Source of the DNA: Kribbella italica
GTDB lineage: Bacteria; Actinomycetota; Actinomycetes; Propionibacteriales; Kribbellaceae
Assembly (NCBI RefSeq): GCF_014205135.1
Contig: NZ_JACHMY010000001.1
Span: 7,378,001 to 7,442,000, forward strand
Reading direction: 5' to 3'
DNA: 64,000 bases
The first letter of the stretch is position 1. Each line of letters starts with the position of its first letter. The notes under the pieces were generated by a model, which was given only the letters and a program-made list of their open reading frames with translations, was not told the DNA's origin and searched no databases. A program made the position numbers and the translations under genes. Positions 7,875-16,947 of the stretch are shown one piece after another.

Positions 7875-9391
7875 ACCCCGACACCCGCGTGCTGAACCTT
7901 CCAGAGTGGGTCCCGACCGAGGTGACTGGCCCGATGCTCGTGGCCGGCGCCGCCGGTGTGCTGTTCGTGGCCGTGGCGGTGGGCGTACTGGTGTGGGCGG
8001 TTCGGCGGACCGTGCGCGGCATGGTCGCCGCGGTCGCGGCCGGGCGGCTCACGACCCGGCGGGTGCTGATCGTGGTCGCGATCGTGGCCGCGCTCGGCGT
8101 CGCCGCAATCGGCGGTGCCCGCTCCTTCGGCGCCGTGTCGGAGAAGTTCGACAGCCCGTTGGTGCCGTTGGTTGCCGACGGCATGATCATCGCCTGCACT
8201 GCGCTGCGGCTGGCTGCGTTGACGCGCGGGTGGCGGATTCCGGGCGCGCTGGTCACGACGTACGTGTTCATCGGCGGCACCGTGTGGTTGAACATCGACA
8301 CCGCCACCGGGATCGCCGACGCCCTCGCGCATGCGCTCGCGCCGCTGGCCTACGCGGTGCTGGTCGAGATGCTCGCGCACCTGCTGCGGCTGCACATGAA
8401 GCTCGCCGAACCGGCGAAGCCGCGGCTGTCGGCGCTGACCTGGTTCACCTCCCCGGTGATCACGACGCGCGTGTGGCTGCACCTGTCGCGGACCGGCGCC
8501 GACGACCCGGCCGCCGCGCGCGCACTCGTGCAGCAGGTGGTGCGGATGGCGTCGCGGCTGGCGACGCTGTGCCCGAGCCGCAAGCTGTGGCCGTTCGACG
8601 CCGCCCGGGCCGCCCGGACCGCGTGCCTGCAAACGATCCGCGACGGGCTGCTGACCGCGTCCGAGCTGGCCGCGTTGCTGCCCGGTGCCGGTCGGCTCAC
8701 GCCGGGCGAGCTGCTGGCGCTGGTCGACTCGGCCGCGCTCGGTCTGTCCGACCCTGGTCAGCCGGCCGACCGGACCGAGGCCGACGACCAGGCCGCCGGG
8801 GTCCCCGAGCACGCCCCGGCGAAGGCCGACGCTGCACCGCTGTGGCTGGTCGCGTTCCTGATCGGTGCACTCCGCTCTGCACCGGTGCAGCCCGATCCCG
8901 CACCGGTGCACCCGGACGACTCCACCGGTGCGGGCCCGGTGCGGACCGCTGACCGGGTGGCCGGTGCGCCTGCACCGCAAGGTGCACCGATGGACCCCGA
9001 CCCTGCACCGCAACCGGAACCGGAACCCGTCGAGGCGGTGACCGAAGAACCGAGCGACGCCGACCTGCTAGCGGCGGTGCAGGCCTACGCGCAGCAGCGC
9101 GGCGGCGGGCCACTCGGCCAGCAGGCGATACGCAGAGTCACCAGGGAGGCGTTCGGGCAGGGCGTCGGCACCGGCCGCGCCAGGCGGCTCCAGGAGCTTG
9201 CCGGGTGGGCCGAGCCCACCGAGGCGGCGGGGGCGGCCCCCGAGGCCGCTGACAGCCCCGTACAGACCCGCGGGCAACTGCACCTGATCAACCCAGCCCT
9301 CAACGACGACGACTCACCCAGCAACGAGACCGCAGACAACACCAGCGACCACACCACCGACCGCGATCTCGAAACGAGCACCAGCCGATGA
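7871..9391 (+). CDS. DUF2637 membrane protein (Spd-like)
   Basis: A 506-aa protein. A hydrophobic N-terminal third has about five transmembrane helices. The DUF2637 pattern (GVAAIGGARSFGAVSEKF, LVPLVADGMIIACTALRLAAL, AHALAPLAYAVLVEMLAHLLRL) is followed by a cytosolic region of unknown function and a Pro/Asp-rich tail containing two APVxPD repeats. Proteins of this family sit in transfer/spread regions of actinobacterial plasmids and integrative elements and are thought to act at the membrane during intramycelial spread. ATG 7871 overlaps the preceding stop. Confidence 0.78.
   Translation: MNPDTRVLNLPEWVPTEVTGPMLVAGAAGVLFVAVAVGVLVWAVRRTVRGMVAAVAAGRLTTRRVLIVVAIVAALGVAAIGGARSFGAVSEKFDSPLVPLVADGMIIACTALRLAALTRGWRIPGALVTTYVFIGGTVWLNIDTATGIADALAHALAPLAYAVLVEMLAHLLRLHMKLAEPAKPRLSALTWFTSPVITTRVWLHLSRTGADDPAAARALVQQVVRMASRLATLCPSRKLWPFDAARAARTACLQTIRDGLLTASELAALLPGAGRLTPGELLALVDSAALGLSDPGQPADRTEADDQAAGVPEHAPAKADAAPLWLVAFLIGALRSAPVQPDPAPVHPDDSTGAGPVRTADRVAGAPAPQGAPMDPDPAPQPEPEPVEAVTEEPSDADLLAAVQAYAQQRGGGPLGQQAIRRVTREAFGQGVGTGRARRLQELAGWAEPTEAAGAAPEAADSPVQTRGQLHLINPALNDDDSPSNETADNTSDHTTDRDLETSTSR
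8878..8930. repeat. three ACCGGT-centred palindromes spaced 21-22 bp inside the DUF2637 gene
   Basis: TGCACCGGTGCA (8878-8889), GCACCGGTGC (8900-8909) and CACCGGTG (8923-8930) have centres 21 and 22 bp apart, two helical turns each. The spacing also matches a seven-residue protein repeat (APVQPDP, APVHPDD), so a coding origin is the simplest explanation. A protein-binding role is only possible. Confidence 0.35.
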
Positions 9392-9641
9392 CCAAGTCCA
9401 TCAGCAACCGATCAACCAGCACCCAGCACGACACCAGCAACGAACCGATCAGCAACCCGAAAACCCACTCGGCAGCAGCAAGCAGCCCAAACCCGACCGA
9501 GAAGGTTCATCAATCACACCCATGCATCACGATCAAGTGGAGCCGTGACTCCGCTTCGCGTCGTCGGTTCGGCCTGCCGCCGGCGGCGGCGGTCGGTGCC
9601 TTCGGCCCCGTTGCTGGGCGTGCCGTGGCGGGGGGTGCGGC
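9392..9641 (+). other. relaxase upstream region, candidate origin of transfer
   Basis: A 250-bp non-coding gap of clearly lower GC than its surroundings lies immediately upstream of the relaxase gene, the usual place for oriT in MobF systems. It contains the imperfect hairpin GTGGAG-CCGTGA-CTCCGC (9537-9554) followed by ttcgcgtcgtcgg. An ATG frame starting at 9388 overlaps it but has no convincing protein character. The oriT call rests on position and the hairpin only. Confidence 0.35.
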
Positions 9642-12600
9642 ATGGCGGTGATGGGCATGGAAAGTGGCCACTCTGCGAGCTACCTGACCGGGTCGGTCGC
9701 GACGGGCCGGGAGAACTACTACACCGGCGCGGTCGCGGCCGGCGAGCCGCCGGGGCGCTGGTTCGGCCGCGGCGCGGAGGCGTTCGGCCTGGCCGGTGAG
9801 GTCGACACCCAGGACATGACCGCGCTGTACGAGCGGTACCTGGACCCGCGCGACGAGGCGTTTCGTGACCCGATCCGTTGGGACGAGGCGGCGACGCTCG
9901 GTCACACCGGGCGGGCCTACAAGACCGAGGATGAAGCGCTGGCGATGGCGTTGGCCAAAGAGCCCGGTGCATCGCCGGAGCGGCGCGAGGAGCTGCGTGC
10001 ACTGGTGGGTGCATCGGTGCGCAACAACGTGTCGTTCTACGACGCGACGTTCTCGCCGCAGAAGTCGGTGACGGTGCTGCACACCGCGTTCGAGGCCCAG
10101 GAGGTGCAGGCGCTCGGTGCAGTCGAGGCGGCCCGTAGTGCACTGGAGCAGGCCGAGCGCACCGGCAACCGCAGCGCCGCCATCGTGTACCGGACCGCGG
10201 TGCGCACCGCACAGCGTGAAGCGGTGCAGTGGGGCGGGCGGCGCCAGGCGGTCGAGGACGCGATCTGGGCCGGGAACAACGCGGCGCTGTCGTATCTGCA
10301 AGACAACGCCGGCTACACCCGAGTCGGGCACCACGGCGGTGCGGCGGGCCGGTGGGCGGAGGCACCGGATCTGACGGTCGCGTCGTTCTTCCAGCACGAC
10401 AGCCGCGACCACGACCCGCAGCTGCACATCCACAACGCGATCCTGAACCGGGTCCAGGGACCCGACGGGAAGTGGCGCACGCTGGACGGGCAGGCGCTGC
10501 GCCGGGTGAAGCCGGCCGCGGCTGCGGTCGGGGAGCGGGTGATGGAACAGCAGCTCGCGCAGGCGCTCGGGGTGCGGTTCGAGATGCGACCCGACGGCAA
10601 GGCGCGTGAGATCACCGGGATCGACCAGGCCGTGATGGACCTGTTTTCGAAGCGGCGTCGCGCGATCACGAAGAAGACCGCGCCGCTGGTGGCCGCGTTC
10701 GAGAAGAAGTGGGGCCGCGAACCGAACAACCTGGAGCTGGCCCGGTTGCAGGAGACCGCGACCAAGGCCACCCGCAAGGCCAAGACCCATGACGGCGAGA
10801 CCTACGAAGCGCGCTTGCAGCGCTGGGACGCCGAGCTGCGCACTGAGCTGCGCGGCGGGCTGGCCAAGGTTGCGAACGACGTGCTCGCGGCGCGGCAGCG
10901 GCGCTGGTTGCCGGGCCGGATCAACAAGGCCAAGGTGCTGGAGACGGCGCTGGCCGATGTGCAGTCCAAGCACGCCACCTGGCGCGCGGCCGACCTGACC
11001 CGCGCGATCAACGACGCGCTGCCCGACAACCTCGGCAACCTCAAACCCGCCAAGATCGCCGGGCTGCTGGACAGCCTGACCGAGCAGGGTCTGGCCAGAG
11101 CGCGCCAGGTGGACACCAAGAACCGCGGCCAGGCCGGGGCGCTGCCCGACGAGCTGGTGCGCAGCGACGGCCTGTCGGCCTACGAAGCGCCCGGCGCGGC
11201 GCGGTTCGTGACGCCGGATCACCTGCGCGCCGAACGCAAGCTGGCCGGTGCCGGCTACGCGCGCGGAGCGGTCGCGATGACGACCGGAGACACCGCCGCG
11301 TTCGTGAAGCAGTCGGCCGCGGCCGGGCTGGAGCTCGGCGCCGACCAGGCCGCCGCGGTGAGCGGGATCCTCTCGTCGGGCGCGATGGTGGAAACCCTGG
11401 TCGGCCCGGCCGGGACCGGCAAGTCCCGCGTCGTCGGCGCATTGGCCAAGGCATGGGAGAACCCCGACCTGTGGGGCGGCCACCAGCACCGCATGGTCGG
11501 GCTGGCCGCGTCGCAGGTCGCGACCGAGGTGCTGGCCGCCGACGGCGTGACCGCGATGAACATCACCCGCTGGCTGATGACCCAGCAGCAGCTCACCGAC
11601 GGATCAACGCGCGCCGAGCACGAGGCGTGGCGGCTGCGGGCCGGTGACCTGGTCGTGGTCGACGAGTCGGCGATGGCCAACACCACCGACCTCGCGCAGA
11701 TCCAGGACCGGTGCACCGAGGCCGGCGCGAAACTGCTGCTGGTCGGTGACCACCGCCAGCTCGCCGCGGTCGGTGCCGGCGGCGGCATGGAACTGGTCAC
11801 CGCGAACGCCCTCACCCACGAGCTGGTCGAAACCCGCCGCTTCCGCGCGGACTGGGAGGGTCCGGCGTCGCTGCGGCTACGAGGCGGCGACGCGGACGTG
11901 CTCAGCGACTACTACAAGCAGGGCCGCATCCTCGACGGCGGCCACCTGGAGGCCGCGCAGCGGTCCGCGAGCGACGCATGGCTGGCCGACCGGCTCGCCG
12001 GGCTGCACTCGCTGCTGATCGTGGACTCCAACGCGCAGGCCGCCGAAGTGTCCGCGCAGCTGCGCGCCCGGCTGGTCGAGTACAAGCTGGTCGACGACGA
12101 ACGCACCGTGGCGCTGGCTTCGACCGGTAACCGGGTCGGTGCCGGTGACCTGATCCAGACCCGCCTCAACGCCTGGCACCTGAACGGGTACCGCGGCAAC
12201 ACCCGCGCGGCGTTCAACCGCGACGAGTTCCTCGTCGACGGTGTTCTGGACGACGGGTCACTGCGGGTGCTGCCGCTGTTCCAGGGCACCCGCACCCCCG
12301 CACCGGGCGAATCGATGATCCTGCCGGCGGCCTACGTGCGCGACCATGTCGCGCTCGGCTACGCCGCCACCGTGCACGCCTCCCAAGGGATGACGGTCGA
12401 CTCGTCTCACTTGGTCGCGACGCAGAACACGTCGCTGTACGCGCTGTATGTGGCGATGACCCGTGGCCGGGTCGCGAACACCGCGCACGTGGTCACCCAG
12501 TCGCTGGGCGCGCAGGCGGAGTTCGGTGAGACCGTCGACGCGGCGAAGCGGTCGCCGCTGTCGGTGCTGCGGGCAACGTTCGACCTCGACGACCCGCAAC

Positions 12601-14384
12601 TGTCGGCGTTGCAGGCCGCCGCCGAGTCGGCCGCCGAAGCGAACCGGCTCCGGACGCCGGCCGAGCTGCTGGCCGACGGGATCGCGCTCGCGACCGCGGG
12701 CCGGACCGCGAGCTGGCTGGACGAACTCACCACGGCCGGTGTGCTCACCGACGCGGAACGGTGCGCGTTGGCGGCCGACGACGGCGCCGGGACCTTGGGG
12801 TCGCTGCTGCGGCACGTTGAGCTGGCCGGGCAGGACCCGCGTCAGGTCCTCACCGACGCCATCGGTCGCCGCAGCCTGGACGGTGCCCGCAACCTCAGCT
12901 TCGTCATCCAGGACCGGATCAAGCACGCGGGGCCGTTCGACCCGATCGGCGACACCTACACCGAGCGGCTTCCGCACGTCGAGGACCCGCAATGGGCCGC
13001 CTATCTGGCCGATTTGGCCCGCGAGGCCGACCAGCGCACCGTTGAACTCGGCGAACAGGTCGCGGCCGAAGGGCCGCAGTGGGCGGTCGAAGCGCTCGGT
13101 GCCGTACCGGCCGAAGGTGACGAGGCGCGGGCCGATTGGGTCCGGCGTGCCGGGCAGGTCGAGGCGCACCGTGACGTGATGGGTCACGACGACGCCGCTG
13201 ATCCGCTCGGTGCAGCGCCGAAACCGGGCCAGGTCGAGGCGTACGCGTCGTGGCGGACGGCGTGGCGGGCACTCGGCCGGCCCGAAGCCGACCGGGCCGA
13301 AGCCGAGATGTCGTCCGGGCAGCTGAGGGTGCGGGTCCGCGCCTGGGAACGCGAGCAGGCGTGGGCGCCGCCGTTCGTCAACTCCGAACTGGCCGGGACC
13401 CGCCAGGCCGCCGACCGGGAACGCCGCACCGCGACACTGCGGGCCGCCGAAGCCGCCGCCAGCACCGACCAAGCGACCAGTGACCGGTTGCGGCAAGAAG
13501 CCGAGCAGTCCAACGCGCTGGCCGCAGCGCTCGACCTGCGCGCGGCCGAGCTGCAAACCGCCGACGACGCCCGCGCGGTGTGGCTGGCCCACACCGCCGA
13601 AACCAAAGCCGCGGCCGAACGCGCCGAGTACGAACTGAAACAACGCGGCATCGACAACACCGACACCGGACCCACCGGCCCCGAACTCGCCGACCAGCTC
13701 GCAGGTGACACCGACAACAACACCGCCGACGTCAACGACGTCACCGCCGACGACGACCTCACCGTGGTCGACGAGCACGACCTGACCGACGTCGCCCAAG
13801 AACGTGCCCGCGATCTAGCCGAAGCCCGGCCCGTGCACGACCCGGTCGACGACAGCAGCGACCAGCAGCACCACACCGGTGCCGCCGGCCAAGGCGACGC
13901 CATCGAAACCGGTGACGACGCCGTGACTGCCGACGGGCACAGCAGCGCCGATACGGACTCTGTGGCCGACGTCAACGACCGCGACCGCGGCGCTACCGCA
14001 ACGGGCGTAGCCGAGGAGGACTCGGCCAGCGACGAGGCCGCCAAGCGTGACGCCGCACGCGAAAGCCTTGCCCCGGCCGACATTCGCGAGATCGCGTCAA
14101 CCGAGCAGCCGCTGGGTGAGGCCGCCGCCCCGCGAGTGCCAAGCGCGGACGAGACCGCTGAGGCGGCCCGACGGGCGCAACGGGCGCTGATCGAGATTCA
14201 GCACCGCCGCCAACTCGAGGAAGCCCACGAGGCCGGCCACGCCGCCGGACACGACGACGTCGACCGCGACGAGGAACTCGCCCGCTGGCACGCCGGCGAC
14301 CAGGCCCGCGCGAGCCAGACCGCACAGCACAGCGAGCACGCCCAGCACGACGACGGCCCGGTCATGGGCCGCTACGACGACTAG
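9642..14384 (+). CDS. traA: MobF-type conjugative relaxase-helicase TraA
   Basis: A 1580-aa protein. The N-terminal TrwC-type relaxase domain has candidate catalytic tyrosines Y26-Y27 (ENYYTGAVAAGEPPGRW), FYDATFSPQKSVTVLH, and the metal-binding histidines H252/H262/H264 (QHDSRDHDPQLHIHNAIL). A RecD-like helicase follows, with Walker A GPAGTGKS (588-595), DEAD-like VVVDESAM (about 671-678) and YAATVHASQGMTVD / LYVAMTRGR near 910-945. A long acidic coiled tail ends in the RWHA tag (RDEELARWHAGDQA, nt 14265-14306), 25 residues from the C-terminus. It should nick oriT and unwind the transferred strand. Length is typical of actinobacterial TraA. Confidence 0.95.
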   Translation: MAVMGMESGHSASYLTGSVATGRENYYTGAVAAGEPPGRWFGRGAEAFGLAGEVDTQDMTALYERYLDPRDEAFRDPIRWDEAATLGHTGRAYKTEDEALAMALAKEPGASPERREELRALVGASVRNNVSFYDATFSPQKSVTVLHTAFEAQEVQALGAVEAARSALEQAERTGNRSAAIVYRTAVRTAQREAVQWGGRRQAVEDAIWAGNNAALSYLQDNAGYTRVGHHGGAAGRWAEAPDLTVASFFQHDSRDHDPQLHIHNAILNRVQGPDGKWRTLDGQALRRVKPAAAAVGERVMEQQLAQALGVRFEMRPDGKAREITGIDQAVMDLFSKRRRAITKKTAPLVAAFEKKWGREPNNLELARLQETATKATRKAKTHDGETYEARLQRWDAELRTELRGGLAKVANDVLAARQRRWLPGRINKAKVLETALADVQSKHATWRAADLTRAINDALPDNLGNLKPAKIAGLLDSLTEQGLARARQVDTKNRGQAGALPDELVRSDGLSAYEAPGAARFVTPDHLRAERKLAGAGYARGAVAMTTGDTAAFVKQSAAAGLELGADQAAAVSGILSSGAMVETLVGPAGTGKSRVVGALAKAWENPDLWGGHQHRMVGLAASQVATEVLAADGVTAMNITRWLMTQQQLTDGSTRAEHEAWRLRAGDLVVVDESAMANTTDLAQIQDRCTEAGAKLLLVGDHRQLAAVGAGGGMELVTANALTHELVETRRFRADWEGPASLRLRGGDADVLSDYYKQGRILDGGHLEAAQRSASDAWLADRLAGLHSLLIVDSNAQAAEVSAQLRARLVEYKLVDDERTVALASTGNRVGAGDLIQTRLNAWHLNGYRGNTRAAFNRDEFLVDGVLDDGSLRVLPLFQGTRTPAPGESMILPAAYVRDHVALGYAATVHASQGMTVDSSHLVATQNTSLYALYVAMTRGRVANTAHVVTQSLGAQAEFGETVDAAKRSPLSVLRATFDLDDPQLSALQAAAESAAEANRLRTPAELLADGIALATAGRTASWLDELTTAGVLTDAERCALAADDGAGTLGSLLRHVELAGQDPRQVLTDAIGRRSLDGARNLSFVIQDRIKHAGPFDPIGDTYTERLPHVEDPQWAAYLADLAREADQRTVELGEQVAAEGPQWAVEALGAVPAEGDEARADWVRRAGQVEAHRDVMGHDDAADPLGAAPKPGQVEAYASWRTAWRALGRPEADRAEAEMSSGQLRVRVRAWEREQAWAPPFVNSELAGTRQAADRERRTATLRAAEAAASTDQATSDRLRQEAEQSNALAAALDLRAAELQTADDARAVWLAHTAETKAAAERAEYELKQRGIDNTDTGPTGPELADQLAGDTDNNTADVNDVTADDDLTVVDEHDLTDVAQERARDLAEARPVHDPVDDSSDQQHHTGAAGQGDAIETGDDAVTADGHSSADTDSVADVNDRDRGATATGVAEEDSASDEAAKRDAARESLAPADIREIASTEQPLGEAAAPRVPSADETAEAARRAQRALIEIQHRRQLEEAHEAGHAAGHDDVDRDEELARWHAGDQARASQTAQHSEHAQHDDGPVMGRYDD

Positions 14385-14418
14385 CCACCACCCGTCACGC
14401 GAAAGGACACCCCCCGAC

Positions 14419-16443
14419 ATGTCGAACGCATCGAACTGGCTCAACCGCATCACCGGTCGCCGCGGGCGCTACACGCCACCACCGACCCGCACCGACGGGA
14501 CCGCCGAGATGAACCGGCGAATCGAGCTGGCCAAGTACTGGGAAGCCGACTACCAGGCCCGCCTCGTCGAAGCCCAAGCCCACGCCGACGAATCCGTTCA
14601 AATCGCCACCGACACCGACACCGACACCGACACCGCGCAGGCCGTCGGTTATGACCGGTTCGCGACCGCCTACGACTGGATCGACGCCGGTGCACCGGAC
14701 CTCGGCCACGGCGACTTCATCCGTCGTCTCGCGGCACAGGCTGACGCCTTGGTCGCGGTTGGTGATCTTGACATGGCCTACCAGCTGCGGACCGCCGCCG
14801 ACCGGCTGGGCGAGCAGGCCCGCGACGACGAATGGAGCGCCGTTGTCGACGCGATCCACGCTGACGACCGCGCCGCGTTCATCGAGCAGCAACGCGGCGC
14901 GGTGCAGGCCCGCGTCGAGCGTTTTTTGGCCCGCCGAGGGCTTCAGCTCCCGCCCGACGAAGCTGCCGAGGAGCCCGCCGGAGTCGAGCACGACAGCTAC
15001 TACGAGGCCGGGCGGCGGATGCAGCGCGAACGCGGAGCCGAGCGGGCCGTGCAGCACGCCTACGAGATGCGAATGGCGCTGGCCGAGGAGAACAGCGAGA
15101 CCACGTCGACGTGGCTCGGTTTGGATTCTCTGTACAACGAGCTGGAGGGCCAAGCCCGCCAATCCGGGCTCACCCCGTACAGCCGCGACGAGATCGAGGC
15201 CGCCATGCGGCGGTTGGCCCGCGACGGAGCTGACGACGGCAGCCGGTTCCACCTGGTCACCGACGACACCACGGGCCGTACCGAGCTGATGTTCGACGAC
15301 CCCGCGGACCACTTGGCCGAGGCCGACGAGCTCGCCGCGGCTTCCGAGGTTCCGCCGGTCACCGCGGCGCTGGACCAGCCCGCACCGGTTGCGGCCGGGC
15401 CCGACCTGGGCCACGACCGTGTCGCCGAGCACCTGCGCGAGATGGCCGCCGCCGCACAGGCTTCCGGCGAGGCAGGCGAGGCCGACAGGTTGCGGCTGTT
15501 CGCCGAGACCGTGCAGCGCCAAGCGGCCAGTGACGAGTACATCGCGGCCCAGCTCGCCGCCGGCAGCGATCAGCCGGAAGCGCAGATCGAAGACGCGCGC
15601 GAGGAGTTCCGCCGTTGGATCGAATCCACCAGCCGCGGGCACGGCATCGACGTACCGGCCGACCTGACCGGACCCGACAACACCCACAACACCGAGATCG
15701 CCGACAGCAGCGACCAGCTCACCGAATCCGCCGCCGACGACGCCGACGCCGACGCCGCCGACGCCGACGCGATGATCGAACCTTGTGACCGGCTAGCCGA
15801 TGGCATCGCCGACCAGGACGACGACGAGCAGCGGCAAGAACTCGACGCCGAGCTGGAGGCCGCCGAGTACAACGACCCGCGGCGCCGCGACGAGGCGCTC
15901 GCGCGCGAGGTCGACGAGCTGGCCGCGAGCGCCGAGAGTAGTGGCGACGTCGAGCGCGCGGGACGGCTGAGGATCGTCGCCAGCGAGACCCGCCACGTCC
16001 CGTACGACTGGGACGGCGAGTCGGCGATCGCCGCTGAGCCCTGGCAGATCGAGGCCAGCGAAGCAGCCGTTGAGACGGCTATCCAGGTCGAGGCCGACCA
16101 GCCGAGCCCGGATGAACGAGCCCGGCCGGTACGTGGCGAGGCCGACGAAGAGCAGAACCAAGAGCACAACGACGCCCACGCAGGCGACACACGGGAGCAG
16201 CCAGACGCCCTCGGCGATGTGCGCGCCGCGGTCGAGACCAGCGCTTGCACGGTCGCGGTGACCCGCGCCCAGCTCGCCGCGCAACGAGTCCAGGAACGGG
16301 TCGAGGCTGACCAACGCCAAGCCGCCAGCGATCGCGACGATGAGCTTGCCCGCTGGCACGCCGACGACCAGGCCGCCGAACACGACAACGGCAAAGCCAT
16401 CGAACACGCGGAGCCGAGCCTCGGCGACCAGCAGGAGGTTTGA
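14419..16443 (+). CDS. large acidic TraA-partner protein with C-terminal RWHA tag
   Basis: A 674-aa Asp/Glu/Ala-rich protein, largely helical, with low-complexity tracts (DTDTDTDT, DDADADAADADA). It has no catalytic motif and no membrane segment. It follows traA by 34 bp and has a good ribosome site (cgaaagga). The tail carries RDDELARWHADDQA (nt 16333-16374), 22 residues from the C-terminus, matching the ends of TraA and the RRQRL protein. Co-transfer with or docking to TraA is plausible but unproven. Confidence 0.72.
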   Translation: MSNASNWLNRITGRRGRYTPPPTRTDGTAEMNRRIELAKYWEADYQARLVEAQAHADESVQIATDTDTDTDTAQAVGYDRFATAYDWIDAGAPDLGHGDFIRRLAAQADALVAVGDLDMAYQLRTAADRLGEQARDDEWSAVVDAIHADDRAAFIEQQRGAVQARVERFLARRGLQLPPDEAAEEPAGVEHDSYYEAGRRMQRERGAERAVQHAYEMRMALAEENSETTSTWLGLDSLYNELEGQARQSGLTPYSRDEIEAAMRRLARDGADDGSRFHLVTDDTTGRTELMFDDPADHLAEADELAAASEVPPVTAALDQPAPVAAGPDLGHDRVAEHLREMAAAAQASGEAGEADRLRLFAETVQRQAASDEYIAAQLAAGSDQPEAQIEDAREEFRRWIESTSRGHGIDVPADLTGPDNTHNTEIADSSDQLTESAADDADADAADADAMIEPCDRLADGIADQDDDEQRQELDAELEAAEYNDPRRRDEALAREVDELAASAESSGDVERAGRLRIVASETRHVPYDWDGESAIAAEPWQIEASEAAVETAIQVEADQPSPDERARPVRGEADEEQNQEHNDAHAGDTREQPDALGDVRAAVETSACTVAVTRAQLAAQRVQERVEADQRQAASDRDDELARWHADDQAAEHDNGKAIEHAEPSLGDQQEV

Positions 16444-16451
16444 GCCCCGGT

Positions 16452-16480
16452 ACGCCCCGCCCCGTTCCGGGGCGGGGCGT
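16452..16480 (+). terminator. strong terminator after the relaxase operon
   Basis: A perfect 13-bp stem, ACGCCCCGCCCCG / CGGGGCGGGGCGT, with a 3-nt loop, starts 8 nt after the stop of the 674-aa gene and is followed by tctc. It probably ends the traA transcript. Confidence 0.8.
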
Positions 16481-16554
16481 TCTCGGTCCTACGGCCCGAG
16501 CAAGAACAGGTGCCTGGCTGGGGTTGGTGGCCTGATGCCAGACCGCCCCCTCCA

Positions 16555-16641
16555 AGAACAAGAGGGTTCTCACCTGGAGGACGGCGGCGGTCGCTGCGCT
16601 CCCTTATTTCCTTGTCCACCAGCTGACAACCCTCTTGTTCT
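16555..16641. repeat. 14-bp perfect inverted repeat around a 59-bp loop
   Basis: AGAACAAGAGGGTT (16555-16568) and AACCCTCTTGTTCT (16628-16641) are exact inverse copies upstream of the small cysteine-rich gene. A partial third copy (caagaacaggtg) occurs at 16501-16512. It could be a paired operator or a long-range mRNA stem controlling the 16738-18773 module. Confidence 0.5.
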
Positions 16642-16737
16642 CGGAGCCTCTAGCGGCCCGGCAGACGGCAGCAGCCGGCAGGCCCCAAAGAACGGGGACT
16701 GCCGTCAGGCAACGGCCACCAGCGAGAGGGACCCACG

Positions 16738-16860
16738 ATGCCGAAGGCAACGAACACCAAGCCCGAGACCAACAGCCACCCCGCATGGTGCAGCCCGAAG
16801 CGCCAGACCGGATGCGGCCGGCCCGAGTGCCCCTCCAGCCCCCAGAAGCCCAAGCGCTGA
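16738..16860 (+). CDS. 40-aa cysteine-rich mini-protein
   Basis: ATG 16738 is preceded by gcgagaggg and opens a 40-codon frame. The core HPAWCSPKRQTGCGRPECPS has three Cys and one His in a compact pattern suggestive of a small zinc or disulphide fold. It starts the transcription unit leading to the methyltransferase. Function unknown. The correct-looking ribosome site and the Cys pattern support coding. Confidence 0.5.
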   Translation: MPKATNTKPETNSHPAWCSPKRQTGCGRPECPSSPQKPKR

Positions 16861-16871
16861 CCCCACTGACT

Positions 16872-16919
16872 CGGGGCGCGCGGTGGTGACGGACCACCAG
16901 ACACCCACGGCGCGCCCCG
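16872..16919 (+). terminator. compound GC hairpin between the mini-protein and coiled-coil genes
   Basis: The outer stem CGGGGCGCG (16872-16880) / CGCGCCCCG (16911-16919) encloses an inner stem GGTGGT (16882-16887) / ACCACC (16893-16898). There is no T-run. It may attenuate or protect the message between the two small genes. Confidence 0.5.
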
Positions 16920-16947
16920 CACCAACCACTGTGAAGGAGGCCGAACC

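Noticed and set aside
9388..9651. 87-codon frame starting ATGA at the DUF2637 stop
   Set aside because: Low-complexity Ser/Asn/Thr then Arg/Ala sequence with no conserved look; the interval suits a non-coding relaxase leader better.
14615..14640. gacacc tandem repeat as a regulatory element
   Set aside because: It is the coding sequence of a DT-repeat in the 674-aa acidic protein; low-complexity protein explains it.
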